DNA of 64,000 bases, from positions 1 to 64,000 of the forward strand of contig JBJMKZ010000017.1 of the NCBI GenBank assembly GCA_045805565.1, in the 5' to 3' direction. The notes below the pieces were generated by a model, which was not told the origin of the DNA, searched no databases, and saw only the letters and a list, made by a program, of their open reading frames with translations. The translations under genes were made by a program, and so were the position numbers. Of this stretch, positions 1-7,922 are shown piece by piece (the stretch's first letter is position 1; each line of letters starts with the position of its first letter). This DNA is from DATAEY01 sp045805565 (GTDB taxonomy: Bacteria; Actinomycetota; Thermoleophilia; Solirubrobacterales; Solirubrobacteraceae).

Positions 1-62
1 ATGACCGCGAGAGGAATCCAACGCCAGCGAGCAGCCTCGAGGAGCGTGGCGAAGACCGTCAT
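1..62 (-). CDS. 5' end of an unidentified gene (partial)
   Basis: An open frame starts at ATG 62 and runs off the window edge. It begins MTVFATLLEAARWRWIPLAV. A TACAGT element on the minus strand at 78-73 lies 10 bases before the ATG, which matches the leaderless promoter layout of many genes here. The W-R-W-I-P-L stretch could open a membrane segment. GTG 74 is an alternative start. Too little is visible to assign a family. Confidence 0.35.
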   Translation of the reverse strand, partial: MTVFATLLEAARWRWIPLAV

Positions 63-72
63 GGCGTCCTTC

Positions 73-78
73 ACTGTA
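73..78 (-). promoter_or_regulatory. -10 element of the gene leaving the window
   Basis: TACAGT, 10 bases before ATG 62 and downstream of the serS stop. It would give an essentially leaderless transcript. Confidence 0.4.
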
Positions 79-102
79 GAGCCACGAGTGGACCCGCGAC
101 GG

Positions 103-1344
103 TCAGGTGGACGGCGCCAGGGCCGTCGGCGCCCCATAACGCGCCAGCACCGCCGGCAGCTCGACCCCGGCGTCGTCGCGCTGTCCGTTCTCGAGCAGCG
201 CGATGATCGTCCGCCCCACCGCCACGGCGGTGCCATTGAGGGTGTGGACCGCCTGCGGTCGCCCGTCGTCAGGGCGATAGCGGATGTCCAGCCGTCGGGC
301 CTGGAAGCCGGTGGTGTTGGAGCATGACGTGACCTCGCGGTAGCGGCCCTGACCGGGCAGCCACGCTTCGCAGTCGTACTTCTTGGTGGCGGACGCCCCG
401 AGGTCGGACACCCCGATGTTCACCACCCGATACGGGATCTCGAGCTCCTGGAGGATGCCCTCCTGGATCGCCAGCAGCCGTTCGTGCTCGTCCGCCGAGT
501 GCTCCGGGGCGACGAACGAGAACAGCTCGACCTTGTCGAACTGGTGAACCCGGAATATCCCCCGGGTGTCCTTGCCCGCCGCGCCCGCCTCGCGGCGAAA
601 GCAGGTCGAGAAGCCGCCGTAGCGGAGCGGGAGGCGCTCGGCCTCCAGCACCTCGCCGGCGTGCAGCGAGGCAAGCGCCACCTCCGAGGTCCCGGTCAGG
701 TACAGCTCGTCGTCGGCCAGGCGGTAGACCTGCTGCTCGGTGTCAGGCAAAAAGCCGGTCCCGAACATCGCCCGCTCGCGGACGAGCACCGGCGGTATGA
801 CCGGCTCGAAGCCGTGTCCGATCGCGCGTTCCAGCGCGTAGCGGACCAACGCCATCTCCACCAGCACCAGCTCTCCCTTGAGGTAGGCGAACCTCGACCC
901 GGAGACCCGCGCGGCGGCCTCCATGTCGATCCGGCCCCCGGCCAGCTCCAGGTGGTCATGGCCGGTGCGACGACCCTCGCCCACCTCGCGCACCACCGTG
1001 TCCTGGGCCGGGGCCTGCGAGTCGGGGAGGTTCGGCAGCAGGGCGAGCGAGCGCTGCAGCTCAGACTCGATCTCGTTCACCCGGTCCGAAAGCGCGCGGC
1101 CCCGGGCAGCGACCTCCTCCATCGCCGCGATCGCCGCCGACGGGTCCTCGCCGCGGCGCTTCGCGGCCCCGATCTCCTTGGACGCGGCGTTCTGCTCGGC
1201 TCGCAACCCCTCGAGCTCCGGCAGCAGCTCGCGGCGCCCGCGGTCCAGCTCGAGCAGTCGGTCGAGCCCGGCCTCGGCCCCGCGGCGGCGAAGGGCGGCC
1301 CTAACCGCCTCGGGCTCGGCGCGGATGCGCTTGAGGTCGAGGAC
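103..1344 (-). CDS. serS: seryl-tRNA synthetase, GTC start
   Basis: This cytoplasmic class II synthetase charges tRNA-Ser. The 413-residue reading has the N-terminal coiled-coil tRNA arm followed by the class II core. TGTSEVALASLHAGEV, the motif 2 loop FRREAGAAGKDTRG and a C-terminal GTAVAVGRTIIALLENGQ segment are all present. The start is odd. No ATG, GTG or TTG lies between the upstream TGA (1365-1363) and residue 47. The family N-terminus (M-L-D-L-K-x-I-R) aligns with GTC-CTC-GAC-CTC at 1344, six bases after a GGAGGAG ribosome site. The first ordinary start, TTG at 1206, would remove most of the first arm helix. The gene is either initiated at GTC or carries a G-to-C error or mutation. It follows the cytochrome c gene by 18 bases. 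Confidence 0.93.
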   Translation of the reverse strand, partial: VLDLKRIRAEPEAVRAALRRRGAEAGLDRLLELDRGRRELLPELEGLRAEQNAASKEIGAAKRRGEDPSAAIAAMEEVAARGRALSDRVNEIESELQRSLALLPNLPDSQAPAQDTVVREVGEGRRTGHDHLELAGGRIDMEAAARVSGSRFAYLKGELVLVEMALVRYALERAIGHGFEPVIPPVLVRERAMFGTGFLPDTEQQVYRLADDELYLTGTSEVALASLHAGEVLEAERLPLRYGGFSTCFRREAGAAGKDTRGIFRVHQFDKVELFSFVAPEHSADEHERLLAIQEGILQELEIPYRVVNIGVSDLGASATKKYDCEAWLPGQGRYREVTSCSNTTGFQARRLDIRYRPDDGRPQAVHTLNGTAVAVGRTIIALLENGQRDDAGVELPAVLARYGAPTALAPST

Positions 1345-1362
1345 TGGGGACTCCTCCGCGAC

Positions 1363-1848
1363 TCAGGGCCTGCGGACCGCGGCTCCCTGGGGAGCGGTCG
1401 CGGTCTCCGGGCGCCTGCCGCCGACGGGCTGGGTCTTCTTGCCCGGGGTCTTGGGCGCCTTCGCCTCCCGGCCCGCATACTTGGCCACGAACATGGCGAC
1501 GTCCTGGGCATCCCTGCCCACCGCGACGTTCTGGGGCATGATCGCGCCGGAGAACCCGCCGTTGCGGATCGCGTAGAGCACCTGCCCCACCTGCTCCTTG
1601 CGCACATTGAAGTTGGGCCCGTCGACCCGCTCGCGGTTCTTGATCGTGACCGCCGAGCCCTGGGCGCCGGCCGGATCGAGCGTGTGGCAGCCCGCGCAGC
1701 GGGCGGCGAACAGGTCGGCGCCGCGCTTGATGCTCGCGTTGTGGCGGTCGCCGCTGTTCAACCGCACCTCCTCGGTCCCGCAGGCGGCGACGCCGGCCGC
1801 TCCCACCATGAGCGCGGTCATCCCGATGGCGCAGCGGCGACGGCTCAT
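1363..1848 (-). CDS. lipoprotein c-type cytochrome
   Basis: A 161-residue protein. It starts with an Arg-rich, hydrophobic signal that ends in a lipobox-like G-V-A-A-C around residues 19-23, so it is probably lipid-anchored outside the membrane. One CxxCH haem site (CAGCH) follows, and a distal Met (IMPQN) is a likely sixth ligand. The C-terminal 35 residues are a Lys/Pro/Arg-rich tail. It is probably a small electron carrier between quinol-oxidising complexes and a terminal oxidase, but no oxidase is nearby. The start was chosen because the signal peptide begins there and TAGACT lies 11 bases upstream. serS follows 18 bases later. Confidence 0.85.
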   Translation of the reverse strand: MSRRRCAIGMTALMVGAAGVAACGTEEVRLNSGDRHNASIKRGADLFAARCAGCHTLDPAGAQGSAVTIKNRERVDGPNFNVRKEQVGQVLYAIRNGGFSGAIMPQNVAVGRDAQDVAMFVAKYAGREAKAPKTPGKKTQPVGGRRPETATAPQGAAVRRP

Positions 1849-1885
1849 GAGGGGCGCAGAGTCTACGCAATACTCCCGCCCCCAG
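1849..1885. promoter_or_regulatory. divergent promoter region, cytochrome c / flavin reductase
   Basis: Only 37 bases separate the two divergent starts. TAGACT (minus, 1865-1860) serves the cytochrome gene. AATACT (plus, 1869-1874) is a weaker candidate for the reductase gene, 11 bases before its ATG. Confidence 0.45.
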
Positions 1886-2365
1886 ATGGAGCCCGATCGG
1901 CGGCAATTCCGGGTCGTGATGGGCCACTTCGCCACCGGTGTCACGGTGGTCACCGGGACCGGTCCGGCGGGTGCGGTGGGAATGACGACCAATGCGGTCT
2001 GCTCGCTCTCGCTCGATCCGTTGCTCCTGCTGGTCTGCTTCGACAACACGGCACGCACGCTTCCGGTCGTCCGCAAGACCGGCCGCTTCGGGGTCAACGT
2101 GCTGCGCACGGGTCAGGAGCGGCTGTCCGGCCACTTCGCCTCGAAGCTGCCGCCGGAGGAGAAGTTCGAGCTGGTCGAGCATCGCATCGAGCACGGGGTG
2201 CCGATCCTGGACGGAGCGCTGGCCTGGCTGGCCTGCCAGCTTCGCGAGCTGATCCCGGGCGGGGACCACACGATCGGCATCGGTGCGGTGCTGGCCATGG
2301 GACACCGCGACGGCGAGCCGCTGGTGTGGTACCGGGGTGGCTACACGTCCGTGGCGCAGCGCTGA
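1886..2365 (+). CDS. flavin reductase family protein
   Basis: A 159-residue protein of the flavin reductase-like (FMN-binding split-barrel) family, the small component that supplies reduced flavin to two-component monooxygenases. Family features are the opening F-R-x-V-M-G-H-F-A-T-G-V-T-V-V-T, the G-M-T-T-N-A-V-C-S-L-S-L-D-P segment that binds FMN, and the late G-D-H-T-I-G-I-G strand. No monooxygenase partner is nearby, so the physiological acceptor is unknown. ATG 1886 is the family-consistent start. Confidence 0.88.
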   Translation: MEPDRRQFRVVMGHFATGVTVVTGTGPAGAVGMTTNAVCSLSLDPLLLLVCFDNTARTLPVVRKTGRFGVNVLRTGQERLSGHFASKLPPEEKFELVEHRIEHGVPILDGALAWLACQLRELIPGGDHTIGIGAVLAMGHRDGEPLVWYRGGYTSVAQR

Positions 2366-2386
2366 GGATCCGGGAGGCGTCGGTGC

Positions 2387-2836
2387 TCACAGGCCGCCGG
2401 AGCCGAAGCCGGCGCGCAGCAGCAGGGCGGTGATGATCGCCGCCGCCACCGTCATGACGCCCAGCTCCCGGCGCACGATGGCGTGCACGAGGGCGCGCTG
2501 CTCGTGCTCGGGCAGCCCGCCGACCGCCCGGGCCGAGTCGTGCCCGCGGGTGTCGAGGACGGTCTGCGCCGCCGAGACGCGGAGCTGCTCGGCGGCGAAC
2601 GAGACGCCGAGCGGCAGCAGCCCGTAGACGAGGTGCAGGTCGGTGGTGCGCCGGCCGGCCAGGAGCAGCAACCCTCCCAGCGCCGCCTGCACCACCAGCG
2701 CCGCCTGGCCGGCCCGAAGCACCGGCCAGAACCCCGGCCCCGGCCGCCGGCGCATCCAGCGCCAGCCGCCCACCAGCGCGGCCGCGGCGAACAGCACGAT
2801 CGCCATCAGGCCGACGACCAGGTGCGCGGTGCTCAT
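2387..2836 (-). CDS. small four-helix membrane protein, unknown function
   Basis: A 149-residue protein with about four hydrophobic segments: one near the N-terminus, two in the middle and one at the C-terminus. Two His residues sit beside helices, in S-T-A-H-L and D-L-H-L-V-Y-G. That recalls haem-binding membrane proteins, but this is a guess. I do not recognise a family. The ATG at 2836 is preceded by GGGAGC, and upstream in-frame codons look non-coding (Gly/Pro-rich). It lies divergently just upstream of the nuo operon, so a respiratory role is possible but unproven. Confidence 0.65.
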   Translation of the reverse strand: MSTAHLVVGLMAIVLFAAAALVGGWRWMRRRPGPGFWPVLRAGQAALVVQAALGGLLLLAGRRTTDLHLVYGLLPLGVSFAAEQLRVSAAQTVLDTRGHDSARAVGGLPEHEQRALVHAIVRRELGVMTVAAAIITALLLRAGFGSGGL

Positions 2837-2950
2837 CGCGGCTCCCGGCGGCCCGTCCGGCGAGCCCCCACCGCGGGGCGCCGGCGGCACCCGTCCGAGC
2901 GGCGATTTGCGGCGGGAGCCACTAAGTAGCACTGTGCCACAAGCCGGTGG

Positions 2951-2956
2951 TAGAAC
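2951..2956 (+). promoter_or_regulatory. possible -10 for the nuo operon
   Basis: TAGAAC lies 12 bases before the nuoA GTG. No convincing -35 hexamer is seen. It is the best candidate in the 132-base divergent gap, but weak. Confidence 0.3.
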
Positions 2957-2968
2957 ACGTTTCCCACC

Positions 2969-3315
2969 GTGCTGCGCAGCTACCTTCCCGCGATCGTCTT
3001 CGTCGGCCTCGGAACGCTGGTGGGACTGGCGTTCGCGATGCTGAACACCTTCCTGGGCCCAAGGCGGGCAATCAAGTCCAAGCAGGATCCCTACGAGTGC
3101 GGCCTGCCCTCGGAGGTGCAGGAGGGCTTCCGGTTCGGGATCTCGTTCTATCTGGTCGCGATGCTGTTCATCCTGTTCGACATCGAGGTCATCTTCCTGT
3201 ACCCGGTCGCCGTGCAGCTCAAGGCGTTCGGGTCGTTCGCGCTGGCGGAGACGATCGTCTTCATCGTGCTGCTCGCGGTCGCGTTCGTGTACGTGTGGCG
3301 GCGCGGAGCGCTGGA

Positions 3316-3325
<10 letters not shown>
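2969..3325 (+). CDS. nuoA: NADH-quinone oxidoreductase subunit A
   Basis: A 118-residue membrane subunit of complex I and the first gene of the 14-gene operon. It has three transmembrane helices. The conserved P-Y-E-C-G-L loop lies near residues 41-46, and its Cys sits at the quinone-site interface. The LFDIEVIFLYP segment after helix 2 is the family signature. The GTG start gives the usual length. Its end overlaps the start of nuoB, indicating coupled translation. Confidence 0.97.
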
Positions 3326-3982
<657 letters not shown>

Positions 3983-3990
<8 letters not shown>

Positions 3991-4492
3991 CGCCACCGGC
4001 CTGGAGCTCCTGGCCCAGGACATCGGCAAGGCGGAACCGGACGCCGTCCTGGACACCGCCTACTTCCGTGAGCGGGCGACGATCCTGGTCGATCCGTCGC
4101 GCGTGAAGGCGGTCCTCGAGCAGCTGCACGACCGTGGCTACCGCTTCCTCTCCTCGGTCCACGGCGTCGACTACTACCCCGACGAGCCGCGCCTGGGAGT
4201 CCTCTACGAGCTGCTGGACATGGATCGGCTGGACCGCCTCACGGTCAAGCTCCGGGTCGACACCCAGGCGCCTGAGGTGGACTCCGTGGTGGAGGTCTTC
4301 CCCACCGCCGACTTCCAGGAGCGCGAGATCTACGACATGTTCGGCGTGGTGTTCCGCGGCCACCCGGACCTGCGGCGCATCCTCATGCCGGAGGACTACG
4401 AGGGCTTTCCCCAGCGGCGCGACTTCCCGGTGGGTGGCGAGCCGGTGATCTTCACCTACAACGAGGCGAAGATCCCGCGCTACACCGAATGA
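3983..4492 (+). CDS. nuoC: NADH-quinone oxidoreductase subunit C
   Basis: A 169-residue (30 kDa-type) peripheral-arm subunit that packs against NuoD and NuoB. The signature F-Q-E-R-E-I-Y-D-M-F-G-V-V-F-x-G-H-P-D-L-R-R-I-L lies in the second half, followed by the L-M-P-E-D-Y-E-G-F-P-x-R-x-D-F-P-V motif. It is a separate protein, not fused to NuoD as in enterobacteria. GTG 3983 overlaps nuoB by 8 bases, and the gene end overlaps nuoD by 4 (ATGA). Confidence 0.97.
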
Positions 4493-5742
4493 GCTCGCCA
4501 CAGATCAGCGACTATCGCCGGGGCGAGCAGAGCATCGACGTCGCCCCGGTCCAGGAGCAGCTCGCCGGGGCGCCGGAGGAGCAGCTGCTCACGCTCAACT
4601 TCGGGCCGGTGCACCCCTCGACCCACGGTGTGTTGCGACTGCTGGTCACCCTCGAGGGAGAGGTGGTGCGCGATCTCACACCGATCGTCGGCTACCTGCA
4701 CACCGGCATCGAGAAGACGTGCGAGGACAAGTCCTACTGGAAGGTGATCCCGGTCATCGAGCGGATGGACTACCTCGCCTACTACTTCAACGCGATGGCG
4801 TTCTGCGGGGCGGTCGAGGCGCTGCTCGAAGTCGAGGTTCCCAAGCGCGCCCAGTACCTGCGCGTGATCCACCTCGAGCTCAACCGGATCATGTCCCACC
4901 TGGTCTGGCTGGGCACGGGCGGGCTCGAGCTGGGAGCGATCTCGATCTTCTGGTACGCGTTCCGCGACAAGGAGACGATCCTCGACCTGTTCGAGATGTC
5001 CTCCGGCCAGCGCATGCACACGCGCTACTTCCAGGTGGGAGGCGTCTTCGAGGACATCCCGCCGGGCTTCGAGGCCAAGACGCGGGCTTTCTGCGCCGAG
5101 ATGCCGGGGCGGGTGGACCAGATCGAGGCGATCCTCAGCCGCAACGAGATCGTGCTCCAGCGGCTGCGGGGGGTCGGCGTCGCCGACGAGGAGACACTCC
5201 TCCGGCACGGGGTCACGGGGCCGCTGCTGCGCGCCACCGGCAACCCCTGGGACCTGCGAAAGGCCACGCCGTACTCCTCCTACGAGGACTTCGACTTCAA
5301 GATCCCGGTCGGCACCGTGGGAGACAACTACGACCGCTTCCGCGTACGCCTGGCCGAGATGCGCGAGTCGGTCAGGATCATCGAGCAGGCACTGGACGGG
5401 CTTCCCGAGGGCCGCTTCATCACCGACGATCGCAAGGTCGCCCTGCCGCCCCGCCATGAGTTGAGCACCTCGATGGAGGCGCTCATCCATCACTTCAAGC
5501 TCGTGACCGAGGGCTTCCGGGTCCCGCCGGGCGAGCTGTACTACGCGATCGAGGGCCCCCGCGGAGAGCTCGGGTGCTTCGTGCGAGCCGACGGCTCGGC
5601 CAAGCCGGCCCGCGTGCACGTGCGGGACCCGTCGTTCGTCAACCTCCAAGCGTTCCGCGACATGGTGTCCGACGGGTACGTCGCCGACCTGATCGCGACC
5701 GCAGCGATGCTCGATCCGCTCATGGGCGGCGTCGACCGGTGA
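4489..5742 (+). CDS. nuoD: NADH-quinone oxidoreductase subunit D
   Basis: A 417-residue (49 kDa-type) subunit that forms the quinone cavity with NuoB and is related to NiFe hydrogenase large subunits. Conserved elements are H-P-S-T-H-G-V-L-R near residue 40, G-Y-L-H-T-G-I-E-K, the E-R-x-D-Y-L segment, and the C-terminal P-R-G-E-L-G run followed by P-x-F-x-N-L-Q. The length is typical. ATGA overlap with nuoC and GTGA overlap with nuoE show tight translational coupling. Confidence 0.97.
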   Translation: MSSPQISDYRRGEQSIDVAPVQEQLAGAPEEQLLTLNFGPVHPSTHGVLRLLVTLEGEVVRDLTPIVGYLHTGIEKTCEDKSYWKVIPVIERMDYLAYYFNAMAFCGAVEALLEVEVPKRAQYLRVIHLELNRIMSHLVWLGTGGLELGAISIFWYAFRDKETILDLFEMSSGQRMHTRYFQVGGVFEDIPPGFEAKTRAFCAEMPGRVDQIEAILSRNEIVLQRLRGVGVADEETLLRHGVTGPLLRATGNPWDLRKATPYSSYEDFDFKIPVGTVGDNYDRFRVRLAEMRESVRIIEQALDGLPEGRFITDDRKVALPPRHELSTSMEALIHHFKLVTEGFRVPPGELYYAIEGPRGELGCFVRADGSAKPARVHVRDPSFVNLQAFRDMVSDGYVADLIATAAMLDPLMGGVDR

Positions 5743-6578
5743 CGCCGCCCGACGGCAACGGCGCCGCGGCCGGCGACGCGCAGGTCAAGCGCTTCTCGCA
5801 CGGCTCGCGGGTGCCCGGCTGGGACCAGGCGGTCGACCTCGACAAGGATCCGGCCGCCGTCCCGGATCCGGCCACCACCCCCGTCCCCTCCGAGCTGCGA
5901 GCCGAGATCGAGGCGCGGATGGCCCTCTACCCCGACCGCCGCTCAGCCGCGATCCCGGCGCTGGCGCTGGCCCAGCGCCACCACGGCTGGTGCTCGCCAG
6001 AGGCGATCGAGCAGGTGGCCTGCGTGATGCGGGTGACCCCCGCCTACCTGTCCGCCCTGGCGACGTTCTACGACATGCTGGAGACCGAGGCCAAGCCGCC
6101 GCACGACATCTACGTCTGCACCAACATCTCCTGCTCCCTGCGGGGCGCGGACCGGCTCTACGAGGCGATGCGCGAGGCCACCGGTGACGACCCGCAGTTC
6201 AACGTGCGCTCGTTCGAGTGCCTGGGCGCCTGCGACATCGCGCCCATGGCCTCGGTGGACGGGGTCTACGTCGGGCCGCTGGAGCCGACCGACGTGCCGG
6301 CTCTGCTCAACGACGTCCGCGACGGTCGGCCGGTGCTGCCCAGCCGCCAGCTCGTGCGCCGGCACGTGGCCGATCCCGACGCCAACCACGAGCAGTTCCC
6401 GCTCCCCGATCCCCAGCCGGCGACCGGAGAGCCCCAGGCGGCGATCCATCCCGGCGAACCCGAGCGCGCGGTCGCCGGTCCGCTCCCCGGCGCAGTCGAG
6501 GGAGGCGAGCCGCCCGCCGCGGACCACGGCGACCAGCGGGGGTTCGAGCCCCCCGACCCGCGCCAGGGCAAGCGCTGA
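5739..6578 (+). CDS. nuoE: NADH-quinone oxidoreductase subunit E with long C-terminal tail
   Basis: A 279-residue (24 kDa-type) subunit carrying the 2Fe-2S cluster N1a in a thioredoxin-like domain. The ligands are Cys127, Cys132, Cys161 and Cys165 (V-C-T-N-I-S-C and E-C-L-G-A-C). The core ends near residue 205. The remaining 75 residues are a low-complexity Pro/Glu/Gly-rich tail, longer than usual, which ends just before the nuoF ribosome site. The first 45 residues are also an extension rich in Ala, Pro and Asp. GTG 5739 overlaps the nuoD stop. Confidence 0.95.
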   Translation: MTPPDGNGAAAGDAQVKRFSHGSRVPGWDQAVDLDKDPAAVPDPATTPVPSELRAEIEARMALYPDRRSAAIPALALAQRHHGWCSPEAIEQVACVMRVTPAYLSALATFYDMLETEAKPPHDIYVCTNISCSLRGADRLYEAMREATGDDPQFNVRSFECLGACDIAPMASVDGVYVGPLEPTDVPALLNDVRDGRPVLPSRQLVRRHVADPDANHEQFPLPDPQPATGEPQAAIHPGEPERAVAGPLPGAVEGGEPPAADHGDQRGFEPPDPRQGKR

Positions 6579-6585
6579 GCCGGTC

Positions 6586-7920
6586 GTGAAGCTGCTGTTC
6601 GAGAACATCGACGAACCCGGTCTGGCGACGCTCGACGTCTACGCCCGGCGGGGCGGGTACCGGTCGCTGCGCCGGGCGCTCGAGATGACCCGCGACGAGG
6701 TCCTGGCGCAGATCGACGCGTCCCAGATACGCGGCCGCGGCGGGGCCGGGTTCCAGATGGGCAAGAAGGCCTCGTTCCTGCCCAAGGGCGACACCGACAA
6801 GTATCTGGTCTGCAACGCCGACGAGTCCGAGCCCGGCGCCTTCAAGGACCGCGAGCTCATGCAGAAGAACCCGCACGGGTTGATCGAGGGGATGATCATC
6901 GCCGCCTACGCCGCGGGGGTGAATCGATCGTTCATCTTCATCCGGGGCGAGTACCAACTGCAGGGCGACATCCTGGAGCGGGCGATCGTCGAGGCCCGCG
7001 AGGCCGGATACATAGGCGAGCGCATCCTCGACTCCGACCACACGCTGTCGCTGGTCCTGCATCGGGGCGCCGGCGCCTACATCTGCGGCGAGGAGACCGC
7101 GCTGCTGGACTCGCTGGAGGGCAAGCGCGGGAACCCGCGGCTCAAGCCGCCGTTCCCCGCCAATCAGGGCCTCTACCAGGGCCCGACGCTGGTCAACAAC
7201 GTCGAGACCCTGGCCGCCGTGCCGCGCATCATCGAGCTCGGCGGCGAGGAGTTCGCGCGGATCGGGGTCGAGGGCTCGACCGGCACCAAGGTGGTGTCGG
7301 TGTCCGGCTGCGTGCGGCGGCCCGGCAACTACGAGATCGATCTCGGGATATCCGCGCGGGAGATCATCTACGGGCTGGCCGGCGGGCCGCCCGAGGGCCG
7401 CGAGCTCAAGCTGTGGTTCCCGGGCGGCTCGTCGGCGCCGGTGCTCACCGCCGAGCACCTCGACCTGCCCTACGACTTCGACAGCATGTCCAAGGCGGGG
7501 TCGATGCTCGGCTCGGGCTCGATCATCGTGGTGGACGACTCGATCCCGGTGATCGACGTCGCCCGCAAGGTGGCCAAGTTCTACGCCCACGAGTCGTGTG
7601 GGAAGTGCACGCCCTGCCGGGAGGGCACCAACTGGACGGTGAAGATGCTCGAGCGCATGGACGCCGGGCTGGCGACCCCGATGGACCTGGAGATCCTGGC
7701 CGGCGTCCAGGAGCAGATCATCGGCAACTGCCTCTGCGTGCTGGGCGACTCGATGGCGATGCCGATCGGCTCGATGGTCAAGCACTTCCGCGACGAGTTC
7801 GAGGCCCACATCGAGGCCGCGCGGGCGCGCGGCGAGTTGGGGACGGTCGAGCCCTCGCCCGAGCCCGCGGCGCTGATGAGGGACACCCACGGGCCGATGC
7901 CGACGGTCGGAGCGCGCTGA
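6586..7920 (+). CDS. nuoF: NADH-quinone oxidoreductase subunit F
   Basis: A 444-residue (51 kDa-type) NADH dehydrogenase subunit with FMN and the 4Fe-4S cluster N3. The NADH/FMN site motifs are R-G-R-G-G-A-G-F near residue 48, N-A-D-E-S-E-P-G-A-F-K-D-R and G-A-G-A-Y-I-C-G-E-E-T-A-L. N3 is bound by the S-C-G-K-C-T-P-C cluster near 338-344 plus a Cys near 383. GTG 6586 starts the family's usual KLLFxN N-terminus, 7 bases after the nuoE stop. Confidence 0.97.
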   Translation: MKLLFENIDEPGLATLDVYARRGGYRSLRRALEMTRDEVLAQIDASQIRGRGGAGFQMGKKASFLPKGDTDKYLVCNADESEPGAFKDRELMQKNPHGLIEGMIIAAYAAGVNRSFIFIRGEYQLQGDILERAIVEAREAGYIGERILDSDHTLSLVLHRGAGAYICGEETALLDSLEGKRGNPRLKPPFPANQGLYQGPTLVNNVETLAAVPRIIELGGEEFARIGVEGSTGTKVVSVSGCVRRPGNYEIDLGISAREIIYGLAGGPPEGRELKLWFPGGSSAPVLTAEHLDLPYDFDSMSKAGSMLGSGSIIVVDDSIPVIDVARKVAKFYAHESCGKCTPCREGTNWTVKMLERMDAGLATPMDLEILAGVQEQIIGNCLCVLGDSMAMPIGSMVKHFRDEFEAHIEAARARGELGTVEPSPEPAALMRDTHGPMPTVGAR

Positions 7921-7922
7921 CC

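Noticed and set aside
484..2433. Long open frame of about 650 codons on the + strand
   Set aside because: It is an antisense shadow of serS and the cytochrome c gene. Composition is Arg/Ala/Gly/His-rich with no domain, as expected from GC-rich DNA.
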